Below are positions 1 to 8,039 of a stretch of DNA of 64,000 bases, one piece after another (the first letter of the stretch is position 1; the number at the start of each line of letters is the position of its first letter). The position numbers and the translations under genes are program-made. The DNA comes from Sporosarcina sp. PTS2304 (GTDB lineage Bacteria > Bacillota > Bacilli > Bacillales_A > Planococcaceae): positions 1 through 64,000 of the forward strand of contig NZ_CP031230.1 in NCBI RefSeq assembly GCF_003351785.1, written 5' to 3'. Under the pieces are notes generated by a model, which worked only from the letters and a program-made list of their open reading frames with translations, ran no database searches and was not told where the DNA came from.

Positions 1-336
1 GAAGAGATTGCGAGTCAGACTAAACAGGCTGCTTATTTAATCAGCGAGTTGAAGGGGCCGACGTATTATGGTATTGGAATGTCGTTAATGAGATTGACAC
101 GGGCTATTATTAAAGATGAAAATACCGTTTTACCAATCTCTGCATATGTAAATGGAGAATACGGAGAGCACGATATTTATATCGGTGTACCAGCTCTAGT
201 AAACCGTCACGGGTGGCAAGAAGTGTATGATATTCCATTAAGCGATGACGAGCATCATAAGTTTAAAGAGTCAGCTGATACGTTAAAGGAAACTTTAGTT
301 CCGTTAATGAAATTATTAAAAGGAAACGTGGTTTGA
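1..336 (+). CDS. ldh: L-lactate dehydrogenase, C-terminal part (5' truncated by window edge)
   Basis: The frame is open from base 1 and ends in TGA at 334-336, giving the last 111 residues of an NAD-dependent L-lactate dehydrogenase, which interconverts pyruvate and L-lactate in the cytoplasm. Recognisable family features are the segment GPTYYGIGMSLMRLTRAI, the turn SAYVNGEYGEHDIYIGVPA of the C-terminal catalytic domain, and the amphipathic final helix. The N-terminal Rossmann fold and the catalytic His lie outside the window. A D-2-hydroxyacid dehydrogenase follows after 15 bases, so the two are probably co-transcribed and handle both stereoisomers of small 2-hydroxyacids. A malate dehydrogenase of the same superfamily is less likely. 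Confidence 0.9.
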   Translation, partial: EEIASQTKQAAYLISELKGPTYYGIGMSLMRLTRAIIKDENTVLPISAYVNGEYGEHDIYIGVPALVNRHGWQEVYDIPLSDDEHHKFKESADTLKETLVPLMKLLKGNVV

Positions 337-351
337 AGGAGATGACTAGAG

Positions 352-1320
352 TTGTTTAAAGTTGTACGTACATTTACATTTCCAGGCGCATTGGAAATAG
401 AAAAAGAAATATTCGGTGATCAATTGGAGATATTGGTCATTCCATCAGCAACTGAAGATGAACTCATAGAAAATTGTCAAGATGCAGATGCTGTCATTTG
501 TGCATATGAACCATTCACCAAAAGAGTGATTGAGGCACTTCCTAAGCTCAAATTAATTGCTTTTGGAACGATTGGCTTTAATTATGCTGATATTGAATAT
601 GCTAGAGAGAAGAACATACCTGTCACACATATTTCCCAATATTGCGTCAAAGAAGTCGCGGACTATACAGCAGGTATGCTCATTATGCTGAATCGCATGA
701 TCTTACCGTTCAATAAAAGTGTGAAAGAAGATCTCGTTTGGGATTACAATTTATTTCCAACGATGCGAAGACTAGAAAGTCAAACGGTTGGACTTCTAGG
801 ATTTGGAAACATTTCTAGGTTAGTTACACAACGATTAAAGCCATTCAACTGTAAAGTAATCGCCTATGATCCGTTTGTAAGTGCTGAGAAAGCAACGGAA
901 TATGGCGTGGATCTTCTGTCTTTTGAAGAAGTGCTGCAACAGTCAGATTTAATCAGCCTTCATTTACCAGCCAATGAAAAAACGAAGGAAATCATCAATA
1001 GTGCCAGTATTGAAAAGATGAAAGATGGCGTCGTACTAGTGAATGCGGCTAGGGGACAAGTGGTAGATGAAGATGCTATTGTACAGGCTATTGATTCGGG
1101 AAAGATGGCATATTATGCTGCTGATGTTTTGCAAGAGGAAGAACCAAATCTACAAACACATCCATTTATTCAGAGGGAAAATATTATACTCACTCCACAC
1201 ATCGCTTATTACTCACAGGAATCATTACGCGAGGCAACAGTAGAATGTGCAATGAATGTAAAACATTTTGCTGAAGGTGAATATAGCAAATGTCAGATCA
1301 TTAATAATGTTAAGTTATAA
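352..1320 (+). CDS. D-isomer specific 2-hydroxyacid dehydrogenase (CtBP/D-lactate dehydrogenase-like)
   Basis: A 322-residue NAD-dependent D-2-hydroxyacid dehydrogenase. The start is TTG with AAGGAG about 10 bases upstream. The dinucleotide-binding glycine motif GLLGFGNISR is at residues 148-157. The family catalytic residues are visible: Arg234 in NAARGQVVDE, a glutamate in the EEEP stretch near 262-264, and His283 in TPHIAYYS. The N-terminal substrate-binding part (1-100) and the re-entrant C-terminal helix have usual proportions. The gene sits immediately behind ldh, which suggests a role in reducing a 2-keto acid to its D-hydroxy form, but the exact substrate cannot be read from the sequence; a glyoxylate/hydroxypyruvate reductase-like enzyme is equally possible. 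A terminator follows at 1371. Confidence 0.88.
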   Translation: MFKVVRTFTFPGALEIEKEIFGDQLEILVIPSATEDELIENCQDADAVICAYEPFTKRVIEALPKLKLIAFGTIGFNYADIEYAREKNIPVTHISQYCVKEVADYTAGMLIMLNRMILPFNKSVKEDLVWDYNLFPTMRRLESQTVGLLGFGNISRLVTQRLKPFNCKVIAYDPFVSAEKATEYGVDLLSFEEVLQQSDLISLHLPANEKTKEIINSASIEKMKDGVVLVNAARGQVVDEDAIVQAIDSGKMAYYAADVLQEEEPNLQTHPFIQRENIILTPHIAYYSQESLREATVECAMNVKHFAEGEYSKCQIINNVKL

Positions 1321-1370
1321 AGTGAAGTAGGATAAAAAGTGTGTACTTAGATATGATAATAAATTGAAAA

Positions 1371-1412
1371 TGAGCGATCTCCCTGAAACATCGAGGAGAA
1401 CGCTCATTTTTT
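1371..1412 (+). terminator. Rho-independent terminator after the 2-hydroxyacid dehydrogenase
   Basis: The inverted repeat TGAGCG-A-TCTCC / GGAGA-A-CGCTCA encloses an 11-base loop and is followed by a run of six T. It ends the ldh/2-hydroxyacid dehydrogenase unit. Confidence 0.85.
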
Positions 1413-1527
1413 GTATACGTAGTACGGTATTTTCTTCCTTAGAGCACTCTTCAAAATAAAAACATATAGGAATATAACATAGCATAGCGAAGTCAGTTCC
1501 GCATTGGCTGTTCTGCTTCATGCCTAT

Positions 1528-1572
1528 TTTAAAGCGGCCTACAACCTATTCTAGGGGATGTAGACCGCGTTT
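1528..1572 (-). terminator. Probable terminator of rocB
   Basis: A GC-rich hairpin (GCGGTCTACA / TGTAGGCCGC on the minus strand) lies just beyond the rocB stop codon. The U-tract is short (CTTTAAAAT), so termination may be imperfect. Confidence 0.6.
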
Positions 1573-1594
1573 CTACGTTAGTACTCGTATGCAC

Positions 1595-3280
1595 TTAACC
1601 AATCTTCGGCATATGATGGCTTTCTTGCTCTTCCAACATGCGAACTGTCGTCTTGCGAATCAATTCCGGCAACACGCCGAACGAATATGGCTTGTACACA
1701 CGCTCTGTCCACTTATGTCCGTCTTTACCGTAGACACCCATGTTGACAGATGGAATGTTTAGCTTTTTAATCGTATCAAAAGGAATATCGTATAGACGGC
1801 CCCATTCCGGCAAGTTGTTCGTCAACGGATCCAGTTCTTCTTTCTTTTCATGCAATGATAAAAAACTGCCATCTGCAAGATAAGGAAAGAATTTTTTTAA
1901 CTCAAAGCTTTCACCTGTAGCTTCACTTACTTCTGTCAGAACGCTAGATACGATTGACTGAATATGTCGATCGTGACCGTCATCCGCTCGCAAATAATTA
2001 TGTGGAAGGAACGGTGGGGCAAAGAATAAAATGACTCTAGCTTTCTTCTCAGGATCCGCTGCTTGCAATGCGCTGACTATCTCGAAAGACAAGTCGCGCA
2101 AGTCTTCTATTTGTGTTCCAGCAAGAACCTCTTCAATGATCGCCCGTGTGTCGATACCTCTGCTCGTCAAATACGCGACGTACTCTTCATACGTAGTGAC
2201 GTCAACTTTCCATGATAAATCACGTGTTGGAAGACCTGTTACTTGAATGTATTCTTCAAATTGTGCTTCCAAATAAGCTTCTGCTTCTAAACAAGCTTCC
2301 TTCGCTTCGTGCATGAATTTTTCCAAGATCGTCGCAACGGAGTCTTCATAGATGAAACAGTTAAAGTATAAATGACTCGAAATAGCAGTTTGAACCGTAT
2401 ACAGTTCTTTCATATCGCGCTGTTTCAAGACAGTTGGCGGCAACACCATTTCGCCTGGAATTTTCTCCGCAAGCTTGTACTGATTGTGGATACGTTCTGT
2501 CAGTTTTGCGGAAATAAAGTTCGGGTCGATTCCAGACAATGTGTCTCCAACATGTACTTCACGGCCATAAATATGGAAGCATGGTAGAATCTTGCCTGCA
2601 GCACCAGTATATATATAGCGATTTGGATCGTTGTCATATAGTGGTGTGATGAAGTCTGTATTGATCGCTGTGATGAAGTGGATTCCGTATTCGTGCTGGA
2701 TGCGATTGAGTTCGTTAAGCGCCCCGACCATTCCACGATGTTCACTTTCTTCATCACCATTACATAGTAGCAAGACGTTTCCTTCCAATTGTTCGCGGTG
2801 TTCTGAAAAGTACAAGATGTTTGCGATGTGGACAGCAGCCCCACTCTTCATATCGACTGAACCGCGACCGAACATCCAGTCACCTGACTGCGCTTCAGCT
2901 TGTAGTTCGGGGTCATTGTCATACGTACAGAAAAAGTTTTCGAGTTCATCAGGTGAAAAGGCATGTTCTTTTAATGCACCAAAGTCTTCTACCGCTACTG
3001 TATCAATATGTGAATGATATAAAATAGTTTGCGGAGATGGGCGCATTCCATTTACGAAAGCGAATACATTTTGGCGGCCGATCGGATCATTCGGAATTTT
3101 TTGGAGCCATAGGTTTTCGGGATGTTGTTGGAAATAAGGGAATGTAGAAAGAATTCTATAAATCTCTTGTACGATACGTACTTCTCCGAGCGTACCGTTG
3201 ATGCTGTTTAGTCCGACAAGATGGCGAGTGATAGCCTCTACTTGTTCTTGTGTTTGTAAATTCTTTAGCTGTTCATACAT
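1595..3280 (-). CDS. rocB: M20-family metallopeptidase, RocB (arginine utilisation)
   Basis: A 561-residue M20-type (di-zinc) peptidase matching RocB, a protein encoded with the arginine/ornithine degradation genes in Bacillus. The metal-binding signatures are visible: HSHID (about residue 90), the DMKSG motif (about 142) and GDEES with the catalytic/metal acidic pair (about 175). The rest contains the lid domain and a RocB-type C-terminal extension that ordinary M20 peptidases of about 400 residues lack. AAAGGGAGGA lies a few bases before the ATG. It is divergent from the IclR-type regulator at 3692 and shares a 411-bp intergenic region containing tandem palindromes, so regulation by that protein is plausible. 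The biochemical activity of RocB is not firmly known; cytoplasmic peptidase or deacylase is an inference from the family. Confidence 0.85.
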   Translation of the reverse strand: MYEQLKNLQTQEQVEAITRHLVGLNSINGTLGEVRIVQEIYRILSTFPYFQQHPENLWLQKIPNDPIGRQNVFAFVNGMRPSPQTILYHSHIDTVAVEDFGALKEHAFSPDELENFFCTYDNDPELQAEAQSGDWMFGRGSVDMKSGAAVHIANILYFSEHREQLEGNVLLLCNGDEESEHRGMVGALNELNRIQHEYGIHFITAINTDFITPLYDNDPNRYIYTGAAGKILPCFHIYGREVHVGDTLSGIDPNFISAKLTERIHNQYKLAEKIPGEMVLPPTVLKQRDMKELYTVQTAISSHLYFNCFIYEDSVATILEKFMHEAKEACLEAEAYLEAQFEEYIQVTGLPTRDLSWKVDVTTYEEYVAYLTSRGIDTRAIIEEVLAGTQIEDLRDLSFEIVSALQAADPEKKARVILFFAPPFLPHNYLRADDGHDRHIQSIVSSVLTEVSEATGESFELKKFFPYLADGSFLSLHEKKEELDPLTNNLPEWGRLYDIPFDTIKKLNIPSVNMGVYGKDGHKWTERVYKPYSFGVLPELIRKTTVRMLEEQESHHMPKIG

Positions 3281-3313
3281 AATGTATTCCTCCCTTTAAA
3301 GTGTGAAGTATTA

Positions 3314-3510
3314 AATCAAGCCGTTTTATTATTCTAAGAAAAGGATGCTCTTCTTGGAATTAAGGTGCTTTTGATAAGTAATTGTAGAGATAGTGTGCGT
3401 GTTAGGATTCTCCTGAGAGAAAGCGTATCGTCTGGAAGCGCAAGCCGCAAGACACTCTAAGTCAGCCTCACTCTACTCCACTACCAAGCTCGCTTATTTC
3501 TAATGCATAA
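3314..3510. repeat. Deleted copy of the modular dispersed repeat
   Basis: This rocB/iclR intergenic segment matches the right-hand outer flank of the large repeat at 36160-36250 (reverse-complemented) up to the motif TAGGATTCTCC. It then jumps directly into the other family end (AAAGCGTATCGTCTGGAAGC, GCAAGCCGCAAGACACTC). The palindrome interior is missing, so this is a short derivative in which two outer flanks are joined. Confidence 0.7.
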
Positions 3511-3523
3511 CTTGCTTTTAAGT

Positions 3524-3559
3524 ATTCCGCATAGTGGAATAAATTCCATAGTGCGGAAT
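3524..3559. promoter_or_regulatory. Tandem palindromic operator in the rocB/iclR divergent region
   Basis: Two 15-bp imperfect dyads of the form TTCC-N7-GGAA lie end to end, separated by a few bases: TTCCGCATAGTGGAA and TTCCATAGTGCGGAA. The two also form an inverted repeat of each other. IclR-family proteins are known to bind palindromes of similar size, so this is a good candidate site for the adjacent regulator. It is followed by a TATAAT box at 3659-3664, about 28 bases before the iclR start. Confidence 0.6.
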
Positions 3560-3691
3560 GATACTTTTATTTTAGCCCTTGATAAGGATGAAAGTCAACA
3601 TCTTTTCCTTCATTTCGATAACTATGAATTTTCTGCGGACGAATTGGGAGTTTATTGATATAATAGTACAAAGACAGGAGGAGAACTGGCT

Positions 3692-4426
3692 ATGATTCAA
3701 TCGATTGATCGGGCAATGGCGATTATAAATGTACTGTCGAATCCAAAGAAGACGAAATGGTTGCCCGCGGAGTTGGCGGAGTGTGCCAGTTTGCCAATTA
3801 GCACAGTGTATCGACTGCTACAATCGCTCGAGTCGCACGCCCTCGTTTCCCTCAATGCCGAGACGAAACAATATGAGCTTGGTTATAAATGGGTAGAAAT
3901 TGGTTTGCAGAAATATGAAAAGTTGGATGTCCGCACTGTAGCTCGCCCGAGTCTAGAGAAGCTGGCGGCAGATGTGCGTGAGACAGTTTATTTGAATGTT
4001 CCGAACAAAACGGTCTCTATTATTATTGATCGCATCGACAGCCCGCGAAGCATTCGGATCATTGATGGGATTGGAGAGCGTATTCCTATGCATCTAGGAG
4101 CAGCGAATAAAGTGATGCTCGCAAATCTCTCTCCAAAAGAGTCGGCTACTATACTAGAGCAGTTAGTAGAAGTAGAAGAGCAAGAGGAACTAAAAAAACA
4201 ACTGCGACTCATTAAAAGAAAAGGATTTTCGATTAGCCGCGGAGAGAAAACTGCAGGCACGGTCGCCGTCGCTGCGCCTATATTTGACTTTGAAGGCCGC
4301 GTGCTTGCCGCTGTGAGTGTAGAGGCAATTGAAAGTCAAGTGACCGATGAGCAGGAAGATTTGTTTATTGAAAAAGTAGTGGAAGTCGCTGAGAAGATTT
4401 CAAATGAGATGGGTAGTCACGAGTAA
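3692..4426 (+). CDS. IclR-family transcriptional regulator
   Basis: A 244-residue regulator with an N-terminal winged helix-turn-helix (about residues 1-60; recognition region CASLPISTVYRLLQSLESHALV) and a C-terminal GAF-like effector domain (about 75-240), including the family segment GERIPMHLGAANKVMLA and the late stretch VAVAAPIFDFEGRVLAAVSV. The ATG is preceded by AGGAGGAGA. It is divergently transcribed from rocB and faces tandem palindromes at 3524-3559, which suggests it controls rocB and itself. The effector cannot be deduced; candidates are small organic acids typical for the family or an arginine catabolite. Confidence 0.88.
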   Translation: MIQSIDRAMAIINVLSNPKKTKWLPAELAECASLPISTVYRLLQSLESHALVSLNAETKQYELGYKWVEIGLQKYEKLDVRTVARPSLEKLAADVRETVYLNVPNKTVSIIIDRIDSPRSIRIIDGIGERIPMHLGAANKVMLANLSPKESATILEQLVEVEEQEELKKQLRLIKRKGFSISRGEKTAGTVAVAAPIFDFEGRVLAAVSVEAIESQVTDEQEDLFIEKVVEVAEKISNEMGSHE

Positions 4427-4477
4427 GAACGGGAATAAGTGTGCGTGTTTGGATTTGTATTATAACTTTATAAGAGG

Positions 4478-4528
4478 TAAAAAAAGGCGTGGACGAATCG
4501 AACGGATCGATTGTCTCACGCCTTTTCT
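4478..4528. terminator. Bidirectional terminator between iclR and the small membrane protein
   Basis: A long hairpin with arms AAAAAGGCGTG and CACGCCTTTT, an inner GAATCGA/TCGATTG pairing, and A/T runs on both sides. It can serve the convergent iclR and 4538-4768 genes. Confidence 0.85.
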
Positions 4529-4537
4529 ATCGACGGA

Positions 4538-4768
4538 CTAGCATCGCTTCCAATGATGAAGCAGTCGGGAAAGCCCTTTTACAATGATCGCCAAAGCAAA
4601 TAAAACAATGACGATGACTAACAAGATCGCAAGGACTAGTAGCAGGAGATTTCCTGCTAAGGCTACCACAAGAACAGGAACGAGCAAGAACAGACCGAGT
4701 AAAGCATAGGCGGCCAGTATTCCTGCAACGTACATCCATTCGTGGCATGAATTTGCACATTTCGACAT
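4538..4768 (-). CDS. Small hydrophobic membrane protein
   Basis: A 76-residue protein of unknown function. AAGGAGGTGA lies 8 bases before the ATG at 4768, which favours this start over an in-frame GTG three codons upstream. After a short cysteine- and histidine-containing head (MSKCANSCHEW) the chain is almost entirely hydrophobic from about residue 12 to 68, compatible with two transmembrane helices (YVAGILAAYALLGLFLLVPVL and the valine/leucine-rich stretch after it). It ends in a basic/His tail. I do not recognise the family. It is a single-gene unit convergent with iclR. Confidence 0.6.
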   Translation of the reverse strand: MSKCANSCHEWMYVAGILAAYALLGLFLLVPVLVVALAGNLLLLVLAILLVIVIVLFALAIIVKGLSRLLHHWKRC

Positions 4769-4936
4769 AGTATTCACCTCCTTGCTTTACTGTATGACAG
4801 AAAACAAGGGGTGATATGATGCAATTCAATCAGTACTCGGCAGTTTATTTTATAATTTCACATCTTCTTTCCATAAAGAGTGAGGAAAGTGTTCTCTTTT
4901 CTGTTAAGATAATGAAAAAGATAGGAGAAAGAGGCG

Positions 4937-6934
4937 ATTGGTTCGAAACAGAATAAGCTCTTTGTACTAGGGGCGATCCTTGTCGGATTGATCGGCCTAG
5001 TCTTTTATTATAGTCAAGCGTTGAACGTCCATTCGACTAGTACCCGCGGGGTGATCGATCTTTCCGAAACGGATTTTGATAAGAAAGGCGTGCTCGCTTT
5101 GAATGGCGAGTGGGAATTTTATTGGAATCAATTTTTAGAACCCGAACGTTTTCCGCAAGCAGAAGATGAAGTGAATTATGCGCTCGTCCCCAGTAATTGG
5201 GATCGGGATCTGGCAGGCAATACATATCACACTACCGGGTTTGCCACGTATCGGCTCGTTATTCAAAACATCCCGGCAGATACGAAATACTTCGGGTTGC
5301 TAAAAGGAAATATACGAAATGCCAGCCGGATTTTTGTCAACGGAGAAGTCGTGTTGACGGATGGAGAGGTTTCGAAAAATATCGCAAACTATGTATCTGG
5401 GAACAATTCCCAAGCGGTTTACTTTGAATTGGAAAGCTCGACGGCAGAAATAATTATCCATGCCTCCAATTATGACTTCATCGTCGGTGGGATTGCTAAA
5501 CCAATTAGTTTTGGTACACAAAAACAACTCATGGAATTGCATCAGCAAAAGATTATGTTCGAGTTTTCTATGATTTTGCTCGTTGTCATCATCGGTCTAT
5601 TTTACTTGTTCTTGTTTTTAGTGAATAAAGAATACCGTAGAAAAGAGCCAGCGACTCTTCCGCTCGCCTGTAGTTGCCTTTTTTATGGAATTATGAGCAG
5701 TATTTATAGTGAGCGGATCATTACAGTCGTTTTCCCAGCGCTCAGCATGGATGGTACATTTCGCTTTGGGCATTTGATCAGTGCGTTTACGGTCATTTCC
5801 GTACTGTTTGTCATTCATCGGGTAAGCCCGTTATTCTTGTCCGAACGGATAAAAAATTTTATGCTCGTATTTTATGGGATTTTTATAGTAGTCATTCTGT
5901 TGTTTCCTTTAACGATCTATTCAAAAATTCTCGTATTCTATATGATTTTCACGGTCTGCTTTTATTTCATCATCTGGCTCAAAGTTTTGTTTTTCTACAT
6001 CCGGAAGAATACGGCAGAGATCAATAAGGTAGAACATATTACGATGATCATCTCGATCTGCAGCGTCTATTTGTTTTGGTTCGATATGATTTTGTATAGT
6101 GTAGGACTAAAAATGGACATGCTCATTTCTTTTCTGACGATACCTGTGTACAGTATTACGTTTTCGGTGTTGTTGATTGTCCGGTATACACATTCCTACA
6201 AGCAAAATGAAGAATTGTCCACCCAACTGATCGAAACATTCTCAACACTCGATCAGACAGTGAAAAAAGCCGAGAGAAGCGAGTTAGCTTTTTTGCAGGC
6301 ACAAATTAAACCGCATTTCTTATTTAATACGTTAAGCAGCATTATAAGCCTATGTTATACAGACGGCAAACGGGCAGCGGAAGTACTGTCGAATCTCTCA
6401 AACTACTTAAAGAGATCTTTCCAAATTGACATCTATACCGACTACGTCACAATTGATCAAGAAATACAACTGATTAAGGCATATGTGGATATTGAAAAAG
6501 TACGTTTCGGTGATCGGGTTCGCATGATCTATACTATCGATGAAGAAATTCTTTCGTCAGAAATCATTCCATTAGTCATTGAGCCTCTCGTAGAAAATGC
6601 GATTAGACATGGTGTGCTGAAAAGCAAAAGTGGCGGTGAAGTGAAGCTGACGATAAAAAAGCAAGGAACCGGGATATATATCAGTGTGAAAGATAACGGA
6701 AAAGGGATTGATGACTATCAAATACGGGCGATCCGAGCTGGCGAAAGAAATCTTCAATCGATGTCTGGCAACGGAATCAGCCTGGCAAATATTTATACGA
6801 GACTGCAAAACTTTTACCAAGTGGAACTGCAATTTGAATCAGATTCTACAGGTACGCACGTTTATTTTGTCGTACCTTTCGATCATATGAAGGAGGAGAC
6901 TGTTGATGATTCGCGCTGTAATAGTGGACGATGA
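4937..6934 (+). CDS. 7TM (DISM-type) LytS/YehU-like sensor histidine kinase
   Basis: A membrane histidine kinase. The extracellular part (about residues 30-190) resembles the 7TMR-DISM jelly-roll sensor (RGVIDLSE ... LNGEWEFYW). Seven hydrophobic segments follow (about 205-415), then a His_kinase domain with phosphoacceptor AQIKPHFLFNTLS (His at about 460) and an HATPase_c domain (EPLVENAIRHG, DNGKGI, NGISLANIYTRL). Start choice: reading in frame upstream of the TTG at 4988 shows no stop until 4922 and adds GSKQNKLFVLGAILVG, a positively charged lead into the first membrane helix. The only good ribosome site (AGGAGA, 4923-4928) lies 8 bases before an ATT at 4937, so an ATT start is proposed. 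The TTG at 4988 has no good site. The 3' end overlaps the response regulator by 29 bases. Confidence 0.85.
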   Translation: MGSKQNKLFVLGAILVGLIGLVFYYSQALNVHSTSTRGVIDLSETDFDKKGVLALNGEWEFYWNQFLEPERFPQAEDEVNYALVPSNWDRDLAGNTYHTTGFATYRLVIQNIPADTKYFGLLKGNIRNASRIFVNGEVVLTDGEVSKNIANYVSGNNSQAVYFELESSTAEIIIHASNYDFIVGGIAKPISFGTQKQLMELHQQKIMFEFSMILLVVIIGLFYLFLFLVNKEYRRKEPATLPLACSCLFYGIMSSIYSERIITVVFPALSMDGTFRFGHLISAFTVISVLFVIHRVSPLFLSERIKNFMLVFYGIFIVVILLFPLTIYSKILVFYMIFTVCFYFIIWLKVLFFYIRKNTAEINKVEHITMIISICSVYLFWFDMILYSVGLKMDMLISFLTIPVYSITFSVLLIVRYTHSYKQNEELSTQLIETFSTLDQTVKKAERSELAFLQAQIKPHFLFNTLSSIISLCYTDGKRAAEVLSNLSNYLKRSFQIDIYTDYVTIDQEIQLIKAYVDIEKVRFGDRVRMIYTIDEEILSSEIIPLVIEPLVENAIRHGVLKSKSGGEVKLTIKKQGTGIYISVKDNGKGIDDYQIRAIRAGERNLQSMSGNGISLANIYTRLQNFYQVELQFESDSTGTHVYFVVPFDHMKEETVDDSRCNSGR

Positions 6935-7877
6935 AATACTAGTCTTGAATTATTTGGAAAGAATTGTAGGAGAAACTGATGGTATACAAGTAGTTGGTAC
7001 ATTCACAGACCCTGAAGAAGCGCTAGTCAAAGTACCGGAACTTGCGCCGGATGTCCTGTTTTTGGACGTCGATATGCCTGAAATGAATGGGATTGAACTG
7101 GCGACAGCACTAATGAAAGAAGAGTGCAATGAAGAGATGGCCATTGTTTTTGTAACAGCTTATGAACAATATGCTATTCATGCGTTCGAATTAAATGCGA
7201 TTCACTATATTTTGAAGCCAGTAGATCCCCAATCGATAGAAGAAGTAGTGAAAAGAATGTATAAGAAAAGAAAGGTAGAGAAAAAGGAAGGCAATAAAAA
7301 AAGTGAAATCTGCTTGTTTGGCCCTGTCCATTTGCGTGTTAACAATCAACCAACGGAAATTCTGACAGCAAAAATTGAAGAACTTTTTGCTTTATTAATT
7401 ATGCATCGCGAAAAGGGGATCAGCAAATGGCAGATCATTGATATACTGTGGGAAGATTCATCTTTAGAAAAGTCGCAACAAAATTTGTATACGACTATTT
7501 ATCGTCTAAAAAAGTTGTTGCGAGATGCGGGCATACACGTTGATCTAACGAAGAAAAATGGTATGTACAAAATCACCATGCCAGACGTTTACTGTGATGT
7601 CATAGAGTTTGATAAGTTCTTCGATGAAAAACTCGAAATCAATGAGGACAACTTGGAGGCATTTGAACACACCATCTCTCTTTATCAAGGAGACTTGTTT
7701 GAAGGAAAAGGATACATTTGGTGCATCCACACGATAGAAAGCTATTATCGTCAATACATCGCACTCGTTAAAAAAGTGATTACTTACTATCGAAATCATA
7801 ATTATGAGAATGAACTAAATAAATTATTGCATGCCGTGAAACCAATCGTAAGAGAAGAAGATATAGAAACGTTATGA
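6906..7877 (+). CDS. Response regulator with SARP/BTAD-type output domain
   Basis: A 323-residue regulator that partners the kinase just upstream. The receiver domain covers residues 1-120, with acidic pair DDE at 8-10, phosphoacceptor Asp54 in LFLDVDMPEMNG, and Lys in YILKPVD. The output part is not LytTR, as would be usual for a LytS-type kinase. It looks like an OmpR-type winged helix (about 140-225, with HREKGISKWQIIDILWED and LYTTIYRLKKLLRDAG) followed by a BTAD-like helical domain (about 230-320), the arrangement seen in SARP-like regulators. AGGAGG is 9 bases before the ATG at 6906; a TTG three bases upstream is an alternative. Target genes are unknown, but the surface protein gene at 8040 is the next gene downstream. 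Confidence 0.82.
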   Translation: MIRAVIVDDEILVLNYLERIVGETDGIQVVGTFTDPEEALVKVPELAPDVLFLDVDMPEMNGIELATALMKEECNEEMAIVFVTAYEQYAIHAFELNAIHYILKPVDPQSIEEVVKRMYKKRKVEKKEGNKKSEICLFGPVHLRVNNQPTEILTAKIEELFALLIMHREKGISKWQIIDILWEDSSLEKSQQNLYTTIYRLKKLLRDAGIHVDLTKKNGMYKITMPDVYCDVIEFDKFFDEKLEINEDNLEAFEHTISLYQGDLFEGKGYIWCIHTIESYYRQYIALVKKVITYYRNHNYENELNKLLHAVKPIVREEDIETL

Positions 7878-7893
7878 TCGAATTAAAGAACAC

Positions 7894-7931
7894 AAGCTTT
7901 GTACAAATCATTTTGTATGAAGCTTTTTTAT
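7894..7931 (+). terminator. Terminator of the two-component operon
   Basis: A hairpin with arms AAGCTTTGTACAAA and TTTGTATGAAGCTT around a 4-base loop, followed by TTTTTATTT. Confidence 0.8.
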
Positions 7932-8039
7932 TTGTAATGTATGAGAAAAGTAAGAAAAAAGTAAGATATATGTGATAAATTAGGTGAAATGAATCAAGTC
8001 TAAAGAATTAAACATTAAAAAATGATTGGAGATGAAAAA

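Noticed and set aside
1520..1762. Open frames antisense to rocB and other genes
   Set aside because: They lie opposite clearly conserved proteins, lack ribosome sites and have no recognisable product.
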